Shown here in pieces: positions 1 to 6,693 of a stretch of 21,414 nucleotides of DNA. The position numbers and the translations under genes were made by a program. The stretch is from JACJXF01 sp964349045 (lineage in GTDB: Bacteria; Bacteroidota; Bacteroidia; Bacteroidales; GCA-2748055), in contig CAYGFI010000079.1 in the NCBI GenBank assembly GCA_964349045.1, positions 1 to 21,414 on the forward strand, in the 5' to 3' direction. Numbering within the stretch: the stretch's first letter is position 1; each line of letters opens with the position of its first letter. Below the pieces are notes generated by a model, which worked only from the letters and a program-made list of their open reading frames with translations, was not told the origin of the DNA and ran no database searches.

Positions 1-87
1 GGATTATATTTGATATATGCGGAATTCTGGAATCTCAGGGGAGAAATGGAAAGGTTTAAAAAAGCTGTAGTTTTAGTCAGGAAGTAA
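1..87 (+). CDS. C-terminal fragment of an unidentified protein
   Basis: Frame 1 is open from the first base to a TAA at 85-87 and encodes 28 residues ending ...EMERFKKAVVLVRK. The piece is basic and partly amphipathic and looks like the tail of a cytosolic or membrane-associated protein. No family can be named from so little. It converges on the purine nucleoside phosphorylase gene and overlaps its 3' end by 11 nt. It could instead be a chance open frame of 28 codons. The gene body would lie to the left of the window. Confidence 0.4.
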   Translation, partial: GLYLIYAEFWNLRGEMERFKKAVVLVRK

Positions 88-892
88 GGCTTTCAATAAG
101 CTTTTCCATAATCAGGGTCATTTTCGGGGCTGAGGTGGCAGCGGCTTTCTGAACATCTTCTACACTTACTTCAACGATTCTTCCCGGGACACCGAGGTCG
201 GTTATGATTGAAATTGCGAAACAAGGCATTCCCATCTGGTGGGCAACAATTACTTCAGAAACTGTGGACATTCCAACGGCATCGCCACCGATAATCCTGA
301 AGTATTCATATTCTTTAGGGGTTTCGAGGGTAGGGCCGGTTACTCCTACGTAGCAACCCTGTTGTACCTTAATATGATTATCACTGGCAATTTTCAGCGC
401 TTTTTTAACAAGTTCCTTATCGTAACTTACGCTCATATCCGGAAAGCGAGCGCCGAATTCGGGAAAATGCTTACCGATCAAGGGATTTGGAAGGAGGTTT
501 ATATGATCGGTTTGGATCATCAGGTCCCCGATTTCAAAATCCGGATTAATTCCTCCGCTGGCATTGGATATAAAGAGATACTTTATACCCATGAATTTCA
601 TGACCCTTACTGGAAAAGTAATTTGTTGCATTGTATAACCTTCGTAATAATGAAAGCGTCCCTGCATGGCCATTACCTTTTTACCTCCAAGTGTGCCAAA
701 AATGAGCTTACCATGATGTCCGGGAGCTGTGCTTACAGGAAAATTGGGAATTTCTTCGTAATCAAGCGACATGTAAATATTGATATCATTTACCATTCCG
801 CCAATACCTGTACCCAGAATTATACCTACCTCAGGATGGAATTTCGTCTTTTCCTTAATGAAGGTTACCGTTTCGTTGATTATTTGTAACAT
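77..892 (-). CDS. Purine nucleoside phosphorylase (trimeric PNP/MTAP family)
   Basis: 271 aa. The enzyme phosphorolyses purine nucleosides to free base and ribose 1-phosphate in cytosolic purine salvage. Visible family motifs are the phosphate loop GTGIGG (27-32), GHHGK (58-62), MQGRFHYYEGY (76-86), NASGGINP (110-117), GVTGPTLETPKE (183-194) and GMSTVSEVIVA (207-217). The base-contact segment reads ITDLG (230-234). Asp232 sits where the human enzyme has Asn243 (SLITNKV), a position that affects 6-oxo versus 6-amino purine preference. I chose the ATG at 892, which begins MLQIINETV and matches the family N-terminus. A longer frame to 943 only adds 17 unconserved residues. The start lies inside the 3' end of lpxK with a 38-nt overlap, suggesting co-transcription. 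The name punA is possible but not certain. Confidence 0.93.
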   Translation of the reverse strand: MLQIINETVTFIKEKTKFHPEVGIILGTGIGGMVNDINIYMSLDYEEIPNFPVSTAPGHHGKLIFGTLGGKKVMAMQGRFHYYEGYTMQQITFPVRVMKFMGIKYLFISNASGGINPDFEIGDLMIQTDHINLLPNPLIGKHFPEFGARFPDMSVSYDKELVKKALKIASDNHIKVQQGCYVGVTGPTLETPKEYEYFRIIGGDAVGMSTVSEVIVAHQMGMPCFAISIITDLGVPGRIVEVSVEDVQKAAATSAPKMTLIMEKLIESLTS

Positions 893-1949
893 AGTTAATG
901 ATCTGATAATTGAATTTTTCCGAATCATCGTTGAGAAATTCAACTGAGATGGGAATATAAAACATTCTGTTTTTTAAATTTTCGGGAAGATCGGAATATT
1001 TTTGTAAACGCATCGCATCTTTTTCCGTTGTGATCAGAATTTTTTTAATGGCTTCCAAAGTTTCAAACTCATGAATTATTTTGTATAGATCCTTATTTGT
1101 AAATAAGTGATGATCACGAAATTGAATCTCATTTATTTTTGAGGAGATGTTCCTGGCGAATCGTTTGAGATCTCCGGGAACAGCAATTCCCGAAACCAGC
1201 AGGATTGAAAATCCCGAATCTCCGGGCTCTGAAATATCAATGACTTTAATGTCTTTGAAAACCGGGATCAGTTTATCCTGAACAATTGTTGTAAAAAACA
1301 GGGATTGAAGTTGATTTAATTTCAGATTTTTTACGATTTTATTTTGTTCAATTTGGTTTAGTTTTTCGGGGGATTTGCTGATGAGTACCATATCAGCCCT
1401 TTTTCTCCCTGAGGCAGGTTCACGAAGGCGTCCAAAAGGAAGAACATAATCTTCAGTAATAAGCCGGTTATAATCAATAAGCAAAATTGAAAGTCCTGGT
1501 TTAACATAGCGGTGCTGAAAAGCATCATCCAAAAGTATTACATCCACATCTTTAAGAAGGGAAAGGATTTTTTCAATTCCATTCCGGCGATTTGAATCAA
1601 CCGCAACCTCAACGTCAGGAAATTTTCTTTTAATCTGACAAGGTTCATCTCCGATCATTTCAGCATCCGACAATTCATCGGCCAGGATAAAACCTTTTGT
1701 TTTTCTTTTATATCCGCGGCTGAGAACAGCTACTTTAAAATTATTTTTCAATAAGCGTATAAGGTACTCAATATGAGGTGTTTTACCGGTTCCTCCCACG
1801 GTAATATTCCCAATCGAAATGACCGGAATATTAAATTCTTTTTCCCTGAGGATGCCAAGATCGAAAAGCATATTTCGAAAAATCACAATCAAGCCATAGA
1901 TACAGCTAAGAGGACGAAGTATATAGGAGATAAGATTCTTCTTTGCCAA
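855..1949 (-). CDS. lpxK: Tetraacyldisaccharide 4'-kinase LpxK
   Basis: 364 aa. LpxK phosphorylates the 4' position of the lipid A disaccharide, the sixth step of the Raetz pathway, at the inner face of the cytoplasmic membrane. The N-terminus carries a membrane-associating stretch (about 8-34, ending RNMLFDLG). A Walker A motif GNITVGGTGKT follows at 47-57. DDAFQHR (141-147) and the family signature PFGRLREP (171-178) are present, and the length is normal. The start codon appears to be TTG at 1949. An in-frame TAA lies 21 nt upstream, and the first in-frame ATG (Met27) would remove the conserved N-terminal helix. The gene lies 142 nt downstream of sppA and overlaps the purine nucleoside phosphorylase start, so it probably belongs to a shared minus-strand transcript. 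Confidence 0.95.
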   Translation of the reverse strand: MAKKNLISYILRPLSCIYGLIVIFRNMLFDLGILREKEFNIPVISIGNITVGGTGKTPHIEYLIRLLKNNFKVAVLSRGYKRKTKGFILADELSDAEMIGDEPCQIKRKFPDVEVAVDSNRRNGIEKILSLLKDVDVILLDDAFQHRYVKPGLSILLIDYNRLITEDYVLPFGRLREPASGRKRADMVLISKSPEKLNQIEQNKIVKNLKLNQLQSLFFTTIVQDKLIPVFKDIKVIDISEPGDSGFSILLVSGIAVPGDLKRFARNISSKINEIQFRDHHLFTNKDLYKIIHEFETLEAIKKILITTEKDAMRLQKYSDLPENLKNRMFYIPISVEFLNDDSEKFNYQIINYVTNNQRNGNLH

Positions 1950-1977
1950 TATTTGATAATTTGGTTCTTAATAAGCG

Positions 1978-2009
1978 CCTAAAGTTTAGAGTGCCTGAAG
2001 TTTGGAGTG
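1978..2009. repeat. Tandem pair of 16-bp units in the sppA-lpxK spacer
   Basis: Two adjacent 16-mers, CCTAAAGTTTAGAGTG and CCTGAAGTTTGGAGTG, differ at two positions. A degenerate third start (ACTTAAAATCT) follows. A related sequence (GCGCCTGAAATTAGTAAAG) occurs at 12187-12205, also between genes. The function is unknown; it is probably a decayed dispersed intergenic repeat. Confidence 0.5.
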
Positions 2010-2091
2010 ACTTAAAATCTAAAACAAACAGTCTGCCCCCTGACTCCTGAAACTCCAGGTTTCATAAATTCAGGTACTCCGGGCTCTGTTT

Positions 2092-3858
2092 TTAAAACAA
2101 TTCTATTTCAAAGGGCATCAAGGCCTGGATACCCTTCATGGATTTAATAGTCTGGAATTGTTTATAGTATTTGTAATCAGTTCCCAGTTCATTCTGGATC
2201 ATCCTGACTTTTACGTCACCGGAAAGTTGTTTAACCAATGCATCGAACGGGTCTTCCAGTTTGGGATATTCAACGGTACGGTAATCGACAAGCTTAGCTT
2301 CAGCAGCGGCCAGTTCTATCGATTGGGTCAATCCCCCGAAATCATCTACCAGACCGATCTCTTTTGCATCGAGGGCAGTATAAACATGACCGCGGCCAAT
2401 TTTATCAACCTGTTCGATACTTAAGTTTCTGCCTTCAGCAACACGGCTTGTAAAAGTTTTATAAGTATTCATAACCTCTTTTTGTATAATTGCCAATTCC
2501 TTCGGATCGAGTGGTCTGAAAAATGAACCCAGGTCGGAATGAGCATTAGTATTGACTACATCAGAAGTAATACCCAGCTTGTCGTTCATAAATTCTTTGG
2601 TATTGGGCAGAATTCCGATCACTCCTATAGAACCGGTAATGGTATTCGGACTTGCAATAATTTTAGTTGCAGGGGCAACTATATAATATCCACCGGAAGC
2701 CGCAACATTGCCAAGCGAAGCAATAAAAGGTTTGGTTTCAGAAGCAAGTTTTACTTCTCTCCAGATTATTTCAGAGGCCAGGGCGCTTCCTCCGCCGGAA
2801 TTAACCCGGAATACAATAGCTTTAATACTGCTGTCGCGACGAGCTTCACGGATTGTTTTTGCGATTTTATCAGAACCCATATTATCATTAGTACCATCAC
2901 CGGTAACAATAAATCCACCTGCATAAATCACGGCGATTTTATCTTTCGCCAGTCCTTTTTTCTCTGTGCGTTTTTTGGGCACTTTGGTATATTTTTTAAG
3001 AGTTACGGAGTTCAGATTTTTTTTCTCGTTGGTTGAGGTAATAGTTTTCAGTTCGCTAAGAATTTCATCGAAATATTTCAGTCCATCGACAAATTTATAT
3101 TCGAGCGCTGCCTCTGCATTAGTAATCAGCATCTGATCTGCAAGTCGGTTCAGATGGGCAGCGTCGAGGGACCTGGAGGAAGCAATGTTTTTAACCAGAG
3201 TTCCCCAGATTGATGAAACATACGCGCTGATTTGCTCGCGATTTTCTTTGCTGAGCTTTTCATACATGAAAGGTTCCGCGGCTGCTTTGTATTCACCGGC
3301 TCTGATAATCTGAGCTTCAATACCCAGTTTATCAAGAGCCCGTTTAAAGAAAAGAGGTTCTGCACTCAGACCCAGCCACATCAGTTCACCTTCGGGGGTA
3401 AGATAAATGCTATCGGCAACGGATGCCAGGTAGTAGCTTTTCTGGCTATAATAGTCGGCATGAGCTATGATAAATTTCCCGGATTCCTTGAATTTTACCA
3501 GGGAGTTACGAATTTCTTCAACACTTGCAATTCCCGCGGAAACAGTTGATAGGTCCATAAAAATGCCATCGATATTTTCATCTGTTGATGCTTTTTCGAT
3601 ATTTTTAAGGATATGGTTTAATCCCATTCCACCCGAACCTGTAAAATTCATAATATCGAATGAAGCGAAAGGGTTTTCAGGGTCACGGTCAACAATTGGA
3701 ACATCGAAATTTGCCAGTAAAACTGTGTGAGGTTTTATAACAATAGGTTTTTCGCTGGATGCGGCAGAAATTATGCCCATTATGATAATAAAGACGATAA
3801 ACATTGAAAGTAATACCCCAACGATAGATGCCAGTGTGAATTTTAAAAAGGATTTCAT
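2092..3858 (-). CDS. sppA: Signal peptide peptidase SppA, 67K type
   Basis: 588 aa. This is a membrane-anchored serine protease that degrades cleaved signal peptides in the envelope. One N-terminal transmembrane segment spans about 9-31. It has the tandem double-domain layout of the long (E. coli-like) form. The catalytic lysine lies in the N-terminal repeat, in AGEYKAAAEPF (Lys191). The nucleophile lies in the C-terminal repeat, in NVAASGGYY (Ser388), flanked by the NSGGGS loop (353-358) and TGSIGVIG (408-415). The Lys and Ser match the E. coli Lys209/Ser409 dyad in context. The ATG at 3858 gives a proper signal anchor. The gene is divergent from folK and is probably the first gene of the sppA-lpxK-pnp run. 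Confidence 0.95.
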   Translation of the reverse strand: MKSFLKFTLASIVGVLLSMFIVFIIIMGIISAASSEKPIVIKPHTVLLANFDVPIVDRDPENPFASFDIMNFTGSGGMGLNHILKNIEKASTDENIDGIFMDLSTVSAGIASVEEIRNSLVKFKESGKFIIAHADYYSQKSYYLASVADSIYLTPEGELMWLGLSAEPLFFKRALDKLGIEAQIIRAGEYKAAAEPFMYEKLSKENREQISAYVSSIWGTLVKNIASSRSLDAAHLNRLADQMLITNAEAALEYKFVDGLKYFDEILSELKTITSTNEKKNLNSVTLKKYTKVPKKRTEKKGLAKDKIAVIYAGGFIVTGDGTNDNMGSDKIAKTIREARRDSSIKAIVFRVNSGGGSALASEIIWREVKLASETKPFIASLGNVAASGGYYIVAPATKIIASPNTITGSIGVIGILPNTKEFMNDKLGITSDVVNTNAHSDLGSFFRPLDPKELAIIQKEVMNTYKTFTSRVAEGRNLSIEQVDKIGRGHVYTALDAKEIGLVDDFGGLTQSIELAAAEAKLVDYRTVEYPKLEDPFDALVKQLSGDVKVRMIQNELGTDYKYYKQFQTIKSMKGIQALMPFEIELF

Positions 3859-3945
3859 GCGATAATTTTTAATAATTGTACGGAAAAAAGTCCATCTAAA
3901 ATTAAAAAAATAATCGGTACTTTGGAAATCCGTAGAGATTTAAAT

Positions 3946-3950
3946 AGGAG
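3946..3950 (+). promoter_or_regulatory. Shine-Dalgarno AGGAG fixing the folK start
   Basis: AGGAG lies 7 nt before the ATG at 3958. The upstream in-frame TTG at 3922 has no comparable site and would add 12 unconserved residues, so the ATG is preferred. Strong Shine-Dalgarno sites are uncommon in Bacteroidota, which makes this one informative. Confidence 0.65.
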
Positions 3951-3957
3951 CATTAGT

Positions 3958-4446
3958 ATGGACCACGTTTTTCTATTGACAGGCAGCAATTTAGGTAAGA
4001 GCATCAGCCTGATGAGTATGGCAAAGGAGTATATTGAGCAAAAAATAGGACAAATTGTTCAATTATCTCATGTATATCGATCAGAATCATGGGGTTATAA
4101 AAGCGACAGAATATATATTAATCAATGTATTGAAGTGGAAACTGAAATTAGTCCTTATGTAATTCTCGAAAAAATATTAGAAATTGAAATAGAAATGGGG
4201 CGTGTCCGAACCGGTCAGGGCTATTCTGACAGGGAAATAGATATAGATATATTATTCTACGGGGAGGAAATAATTGAAGATGAAAAGCTTACTGTACCAC
4301 ACCCAAGATTTCATTTACGAAAGTTTGCACTTGTCCCTATGAATGAAATTGCGGGGGATTTTAGCCATCCGGTTTTAGGGAAAACTATTACTGAACTGCT
4401 TGTTGAATGTGAGGATGAGGCGATAGTAACAATGGAGAGTTTATAA
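3958..4446 (+). CDS. folK: 2-amino-4-hydroxy-6-hydroxymethyldihydropteridine pyrophosphokinase (HPPK)
   Basis: 162 aa. HPPK transfers pyrophosphate from ATP to 6-hydroxymethyl-7,8-dihydropterin in cytosolic folate synthesis. The N-terminal LLTGSNLG (6-13) is the pterin-side signature. The Mg-binding motif DREIDIDILFYG (91-102) contains Asp95 and Asp97, the same numbering as E. coli HPPK. VPHPRFHLRKFALVPM (113-128) is the C-terminal family block. The length equals the usual single-domain enzyme, and no fused FolB or FolP domain is seen. The gene is divergent from sppA with a 99-nt gap between the two start codons and converges on radC. No other folate gene is nearby. Confidence 0.95.
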   Translation: MDHVFLLTGSNLGKSISLMSMAKEYIEQKIGQIVQLSHVYRSESWGYKSDRIYINQCIEVETEISPYVILEKILEIEIEMGRVRTGQGYSDREIDIDILFYGEEIIEDEKLTVPHPRFHLRKFALVPMNEIAGDFSHPVLGKTITELLVECEDEAIVTMESL

Positions 4447-4507
4447 AGAGATAATGATCTTACAAATAAACGATTAGTTAAAACATTATCGATCAGGCCC
4501 CTGTAAA

Positions 4508-4525
4508 TCTCCCCCAATAGGGAGA
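4508..4525. terminator. Hairpin in the folK/radC convergent gap
   Basis: TCTCCC and GGGAGA form a perfect 6-bp stem around a 6-nt loop, in a 137-bp gap between convergent genes. No T-run follows on either strand, so it is not a classical intrinsic terminator. The position is what suggests a role in ending one or both transcripts. Confidence 0.3.
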
Positions 4526-4583
4526 CTGGTTCAGGAAATCAATAAATATTTGTATTAAGGGTTTTAAATAAACCTATAATTAT

Positions 4584-5276
4584 TCAAAGGATTCCTTCAT
4601 CTGCGAAGGAGAAAAAGCTTTTATCGGCAATAATTATATGATCCAGTAGGTTAATTTCCATAAAGTTAGCAGCAGTTTGTATTTTTTCTGTAATTTTTTT
4701 ATCCGGATCGCTGGGCTGTGTATTGCCGGAAGGATGGTTATGGCAGAGGACTAATCCTGACGCGAGTTTTTCAATTGCATTTCTCAGGATCAGGCGGGTA
4801 TCAATTACTGTTCCGGATATTCCACCCTGGCTGATCCGGACTTTATCGACCACCTGGTTTGAGCGGTTGAGAATTAATATCCAGAATTCTTCGTAAGGAA
4901 GATCGCCAAGGATGGGATGAAACAAATTAAAAACATCTTTACTGGATGAGATCTTTGGTTTTGAGATCGTGTCGGTTTGCGTCCGACGTCGGCCCAATTC
5001 AAAAGCCGACATTAACATAAGCGCCTTAGCCTGGCCAATCCCTTTTATTAATTTCAATTCTGAAACCGTTGCTTTACCTAGTTGGTGAAGGTTATTTCCG
5101 GCCGATTCAAGGATTTGCCTTGCCAGATCAACTGCTGAAGTATTTCGTGTTCCGGAACCCAGTAGAATTGCCAGGAGCTCGGTATCACTCAGGCTTTGGG
5201 TGCCGTGGTTTAGTAGTTTTTCACGGGGGCGGTCTTCCAGCGCCCAGTTTTTAATAATTGATTTTTTGTATTCCAT
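4584..5276 (-). CDS. radC: RadC family JAB/MPN+ (UPF0758) protein
   Basis: 230 aa. This is a cytosolic protein with an N-terminal UPF0758 region (about 7-95) that includes a helix-hairpin-helix segment (ELKLIKGIGQAKAL, 73-86). A C-terminal JAMM metalloprotease-like domain follows. The metal motif is CHNHPSGNTQPSDPD (178-192), with ligands His179, His181 and Asp192, and an upstream Glu near 130. The historical DNA-repair role is doubtful and the in vivo function is unsettled. The frame stays open to 5507, but those 77 extra codons read a polypurine repeat (LLPTPFS-like units) and the rpsT terminator. I therefore place the start at the ATG at 5276 (MEYKKSIIKNWALEDRPREK), which gives the normal family length. 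The gene follows rpsT on the same strand. Confidence 0.93.
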   Translation of the reverse strand: MEYKKSIIKNWALEDRPREKLLNHGTQSLSDTELLAILLGSGTRNTSAVDLARQILESAGNNLHQLGKATVSELKLIKGIGQAKALMLMSAFELGRRRTQTDTISKPKISSSKDVFNLFHPILGDLPYEEFWILILNRSNQVVDKVRISQGGISGTVIDTRLILRNAIEKLASGLVLCHNHPSGNTQPSDPDKKITEKIQTAANFMEINLLDHIIIADKSFFSFADEGIL

Positions 5277-5349
5277 GAGGTCTTTTACACTTAATGTGGT
5301 GAAATTGGAAAAATCAGCAGGGGGAAGGAGGTTTTTTGGGGAAGGTTTA

Positions 5350-5425
5350 GGGAGTAGGGAGAAGGGAGAAGGGAGAAAGGAGAAAGGAGTAGGGAGTAGA
5401 GAGAAGGGAGTAGGGAGAAGGGTGG
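5350..5425. repeat. Polypurine 7-bp tandem repeat with G-quadruplex potential
   Basis: About 76 bp of the plus strand contain almost only G and A, built from imperfect units GGGAGAA, GGGAGTA and GGAGAAA. Four GGG runs separated by 4-nt spacers occur in the first part (5349-5373). Two closely spaced runs, with a third after 4 nt, occur near 5407-5422. The tract sits 74 nt upstream of the chosen radC start and just past the rpsT terminator. For radC transcription the G-rich strand is the template. It resembles a slippage-prone microsatellite. Confidence 0.8.
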
Positions 5426-5451
5426 ATATAGTGGGAATCAGATATAAAAAT

Positions 5452-5483
5452 AAAAAAAAAGCTGCGCCACAGGGGACAGCTTT
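5452..5483 (-). terminator. Intrinsic terminator of rpsT
   Basis: On the minus strand AAAGCTG pairs perfectly with CAGCTTT around a 12-nt loop. An uninterrupted T-run of about nine (5452-5460) follows directly. It begins 24 nt past the rpsT stop codon, the expected place for a rho-independent terminator. Confidence 0.85.
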
Positions 5484-5507
5484 GAAAATATTTTGGGTAT
5501 ACAGCAC

Positions 5508-5762
5508 TTATGATAAGCTGGAGACGTGTTTCTGAAGTTTGGATTTCAGGTTACCTGCCTTGTTTTTGTGAATCACATTGGTTTTAGCAAGCCTGTCGAG
5601 CATGGAAACAATTTTAGGAAAAAGTTCTTCGGCAGCAGCCTTATCGCTTGTTCCGCGAAGTTCTTTAAGAGCATTACGCATTCCTCTTGCATAATACTTA
5701 TTTGCGGTACGCTTAACATCGTCCTGTCTGATTCTCTTCTGTGCTGAATGATGATGTGCCAT
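5508..5762 (-). CDS. rpsT: 30S ribosomal protein S20
   Basis: 84 aa. This primary 16S rRNA-binding protein sits at the bottom of the 30S body. The N-terminus MAHHHSAQKRIRQ is the family signature. The rest is a Lys/Arg-rich helical protein with KNKAGNLKSKLQKHV near the C-terminus, where conserved K-N-K-A-x-x-K-K-like residues are expected. The length is typical. It is transcribed alone, from the promoter near 5812 to the terminator at 5452-5483. Ribosomal protein status implies strong growth-rate-linked expression. Confidence 0.97.
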   Translation of the reverse strand: MAHHHSAQKRIRQDDVKRTANKYYARGMRNALKELRGTSDKAAAEELFPKIVSMLDRLAKTNVIHKNKAGNLKSKLQKHVSSLS

Positions 5763-5811
5763 TATGTAATAATATTATTTTTAATCAATGTTTTCTTATA
5801 AAATTGGCTTG

Positions 5812-5819
5812 CAAAAGTA
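5812..5819 (-). promoter_or_regulatory. Bacteroidota -7 promoter box for rpsT
   Basis: The minus strand reads TACTTTTG, an exact match to the Bacteroidota TAnnTTTG -7 element, 49 nt before the rpsT ATG. That would give a 5' leader of roughly 40 nt. No exact TTTG -33 element is seen at the ideal spacing, only an AT-rich stretch. Confidence 0.6.
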
Positions 5820-6081
5820 AGGAATAATTTGAATTTAAAAAATATTTCCCGGGAATAAATTGTGTGAGAAATATATTTGGGTTCCCGGCGTTCGTAATAA
5901 TGAGGCATAATGGGGAAACAAAATCCTTTCTCAACTGTTTTGAATTCAGTATAAATTATAGTATACCAGCAACTTTTTTAAAATTCAGGAAGTAAGATTG
6001 CATTATTAAAACCTCGTTTAGTAAGACTTACTGACAGATATTGAAAGATAAAACAGGTGTTTTTTAACCGGAAATAAAATT
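5820..6081. other. Gene-free spacer upstream of the DoxX-like gene
   Basis: No gene, RNA or convincing terminator is visible. The only local structure is a 13-nt palindrome AGTAAGACTTACT (6020-6032), 49 nt before the next start codon. It could be a small operator or chance. A promoter for the DoxX-like gene must lie here, but no exact TAnnTTTG box was found. Confidence 0.4.
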
Positions 6082-6552
6082 ATGAACCTAAGAGGTAAAA
6101 ACTTTCATAAAGCAGATATAGCTATTACACAATGGATGTCAAAAAACGGCTTGGTATTCATGCGAATAAGTATTGGAATTGTTTTTTTCTGGTTTGGGAT
6201 TCTAAAGTATTTTGATGGTCTGAGTCCGGCCGAAGGAATTGCAGTAAAGACAATTGATGCATTAACATTCTCTTTGCTCCCGCATAAACTGATTCTTTAT
6301 GGTTTAGGCACATGGGAAATATTAATTGGAATTGGTTTACTGTTAAACATTTTCATGCGTGAGACATTATTATTACTGTTTTTACAAATGATAGGAACAT
6401 TTACCCCTTTGTTTTTGTTTCCAGGGGAGGTATTCCATGTATTTCCAATTGCACTTACACTTGAAGGGCAATATATAATCAAAAACATGGTTTTGATCAG
6501 TGCCGGCATTGTTCTTGGAGCAACTGTAAGAGGAGGCAAGCTCAATCCATAG
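6082..6552 (+). CDS. DoxX/YkgB-like (DUF417-type) small membrane protein
   Basis: 156 aa with four likely transmembrane segments, at about 24-44, 66-89, 92-112 and 128-148. The first carries RISIGIVFFWFGILKYF, close in pattern to the opening of YkgB/DUF417 and DoxX-like proteins. GTWEILIGIGLLL (76-88) matches the second-helix signature, and LTLEGQYIIKNMVLISAG (125-142) matches the last segment. The biochemical role of these proteins is poorly defined; members are linked to redox or reactive chlorine stress in some bacteria. The gene appears monocistronic, with a likely terminator at 6649-6681. The family call is by pattern memory rather than an alignment. Confidence 0.7.
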   Translation: MNLRGKNFHKADIAITQWMSKNGLVFMRISIGIVFFWFGILKYFDGLSPAEGIAVKTIDALTFSLLPHKLILYGLGTWEILIGIGLLLNIFMRETLLLLFLQMIGTFTPLFLFPGEVFHVFPIALTLEGQYIIKNMVLISAGIVLGATVRGGKLNP

Positions 6553-6648
6553 AATTACTATTTTCCCCTTTCAATTCAGAAAAAGGCAGTATACTATCTG
6601 AAAACTGCAAATTATTTTCGATATTGGCTTTTTAAAATCATTTATCGG

Positions 6649-6681
6649 ACAGAGCCGCTTGAATTGACTCTGTTTTTATTT
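6649..6681 (+). terminator. Candidate terminator between the DoxX-like gene and gntP
   Basis: ACAGAG and CTCTGT form a 6-bp stem with a 14-nt loop, followed by TTTTATTTT. It ends about 12 nt before the gntP ATG. It could end the upstream transcript, or lie in the gntP leader and act as an attenuator or ribosome-access hairpin. Confidence 0.5.
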
Positions 6682-6693
6682 TAATTTTAGCCG

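Noticed and set aside
239..889. 216-codon plus-strand open frame opposite the purine nucleoside phosphorylase gene
   Set aside because: It is the antisense shadow of a clearly conserved gene and has no recognisable protein features.
2048..2064. TGAAAC-TCCAG-GTTTCA palindrome as the sppA terminator
   Set aside because: The stem is only 6 bp and no T-run follows on the minus strand, so it is not supported as an intrinsic terminator.
2539..3036. 165-codon plus-strand open frame opposite sppA
   Set aside because: Antisense shadow of sppA; the sppA frame holds the catalytic Ser and all conserved motifs.
3909..3921. Promoter for folK at TACTTTGG (3918 region)
   Set aside because: The TA-to-TTTG gap is one base short of the TAnnTTTG consensus and no -33 element stands at the right distance.
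5277..5507. N-terminal extension of RadC rich in LLPTPFS units
   Set aside because: The extension is the translation of the polypurine repeat and of the rpsT terminator. The conserved protein starts at the ATG at 5276 with normal family length.
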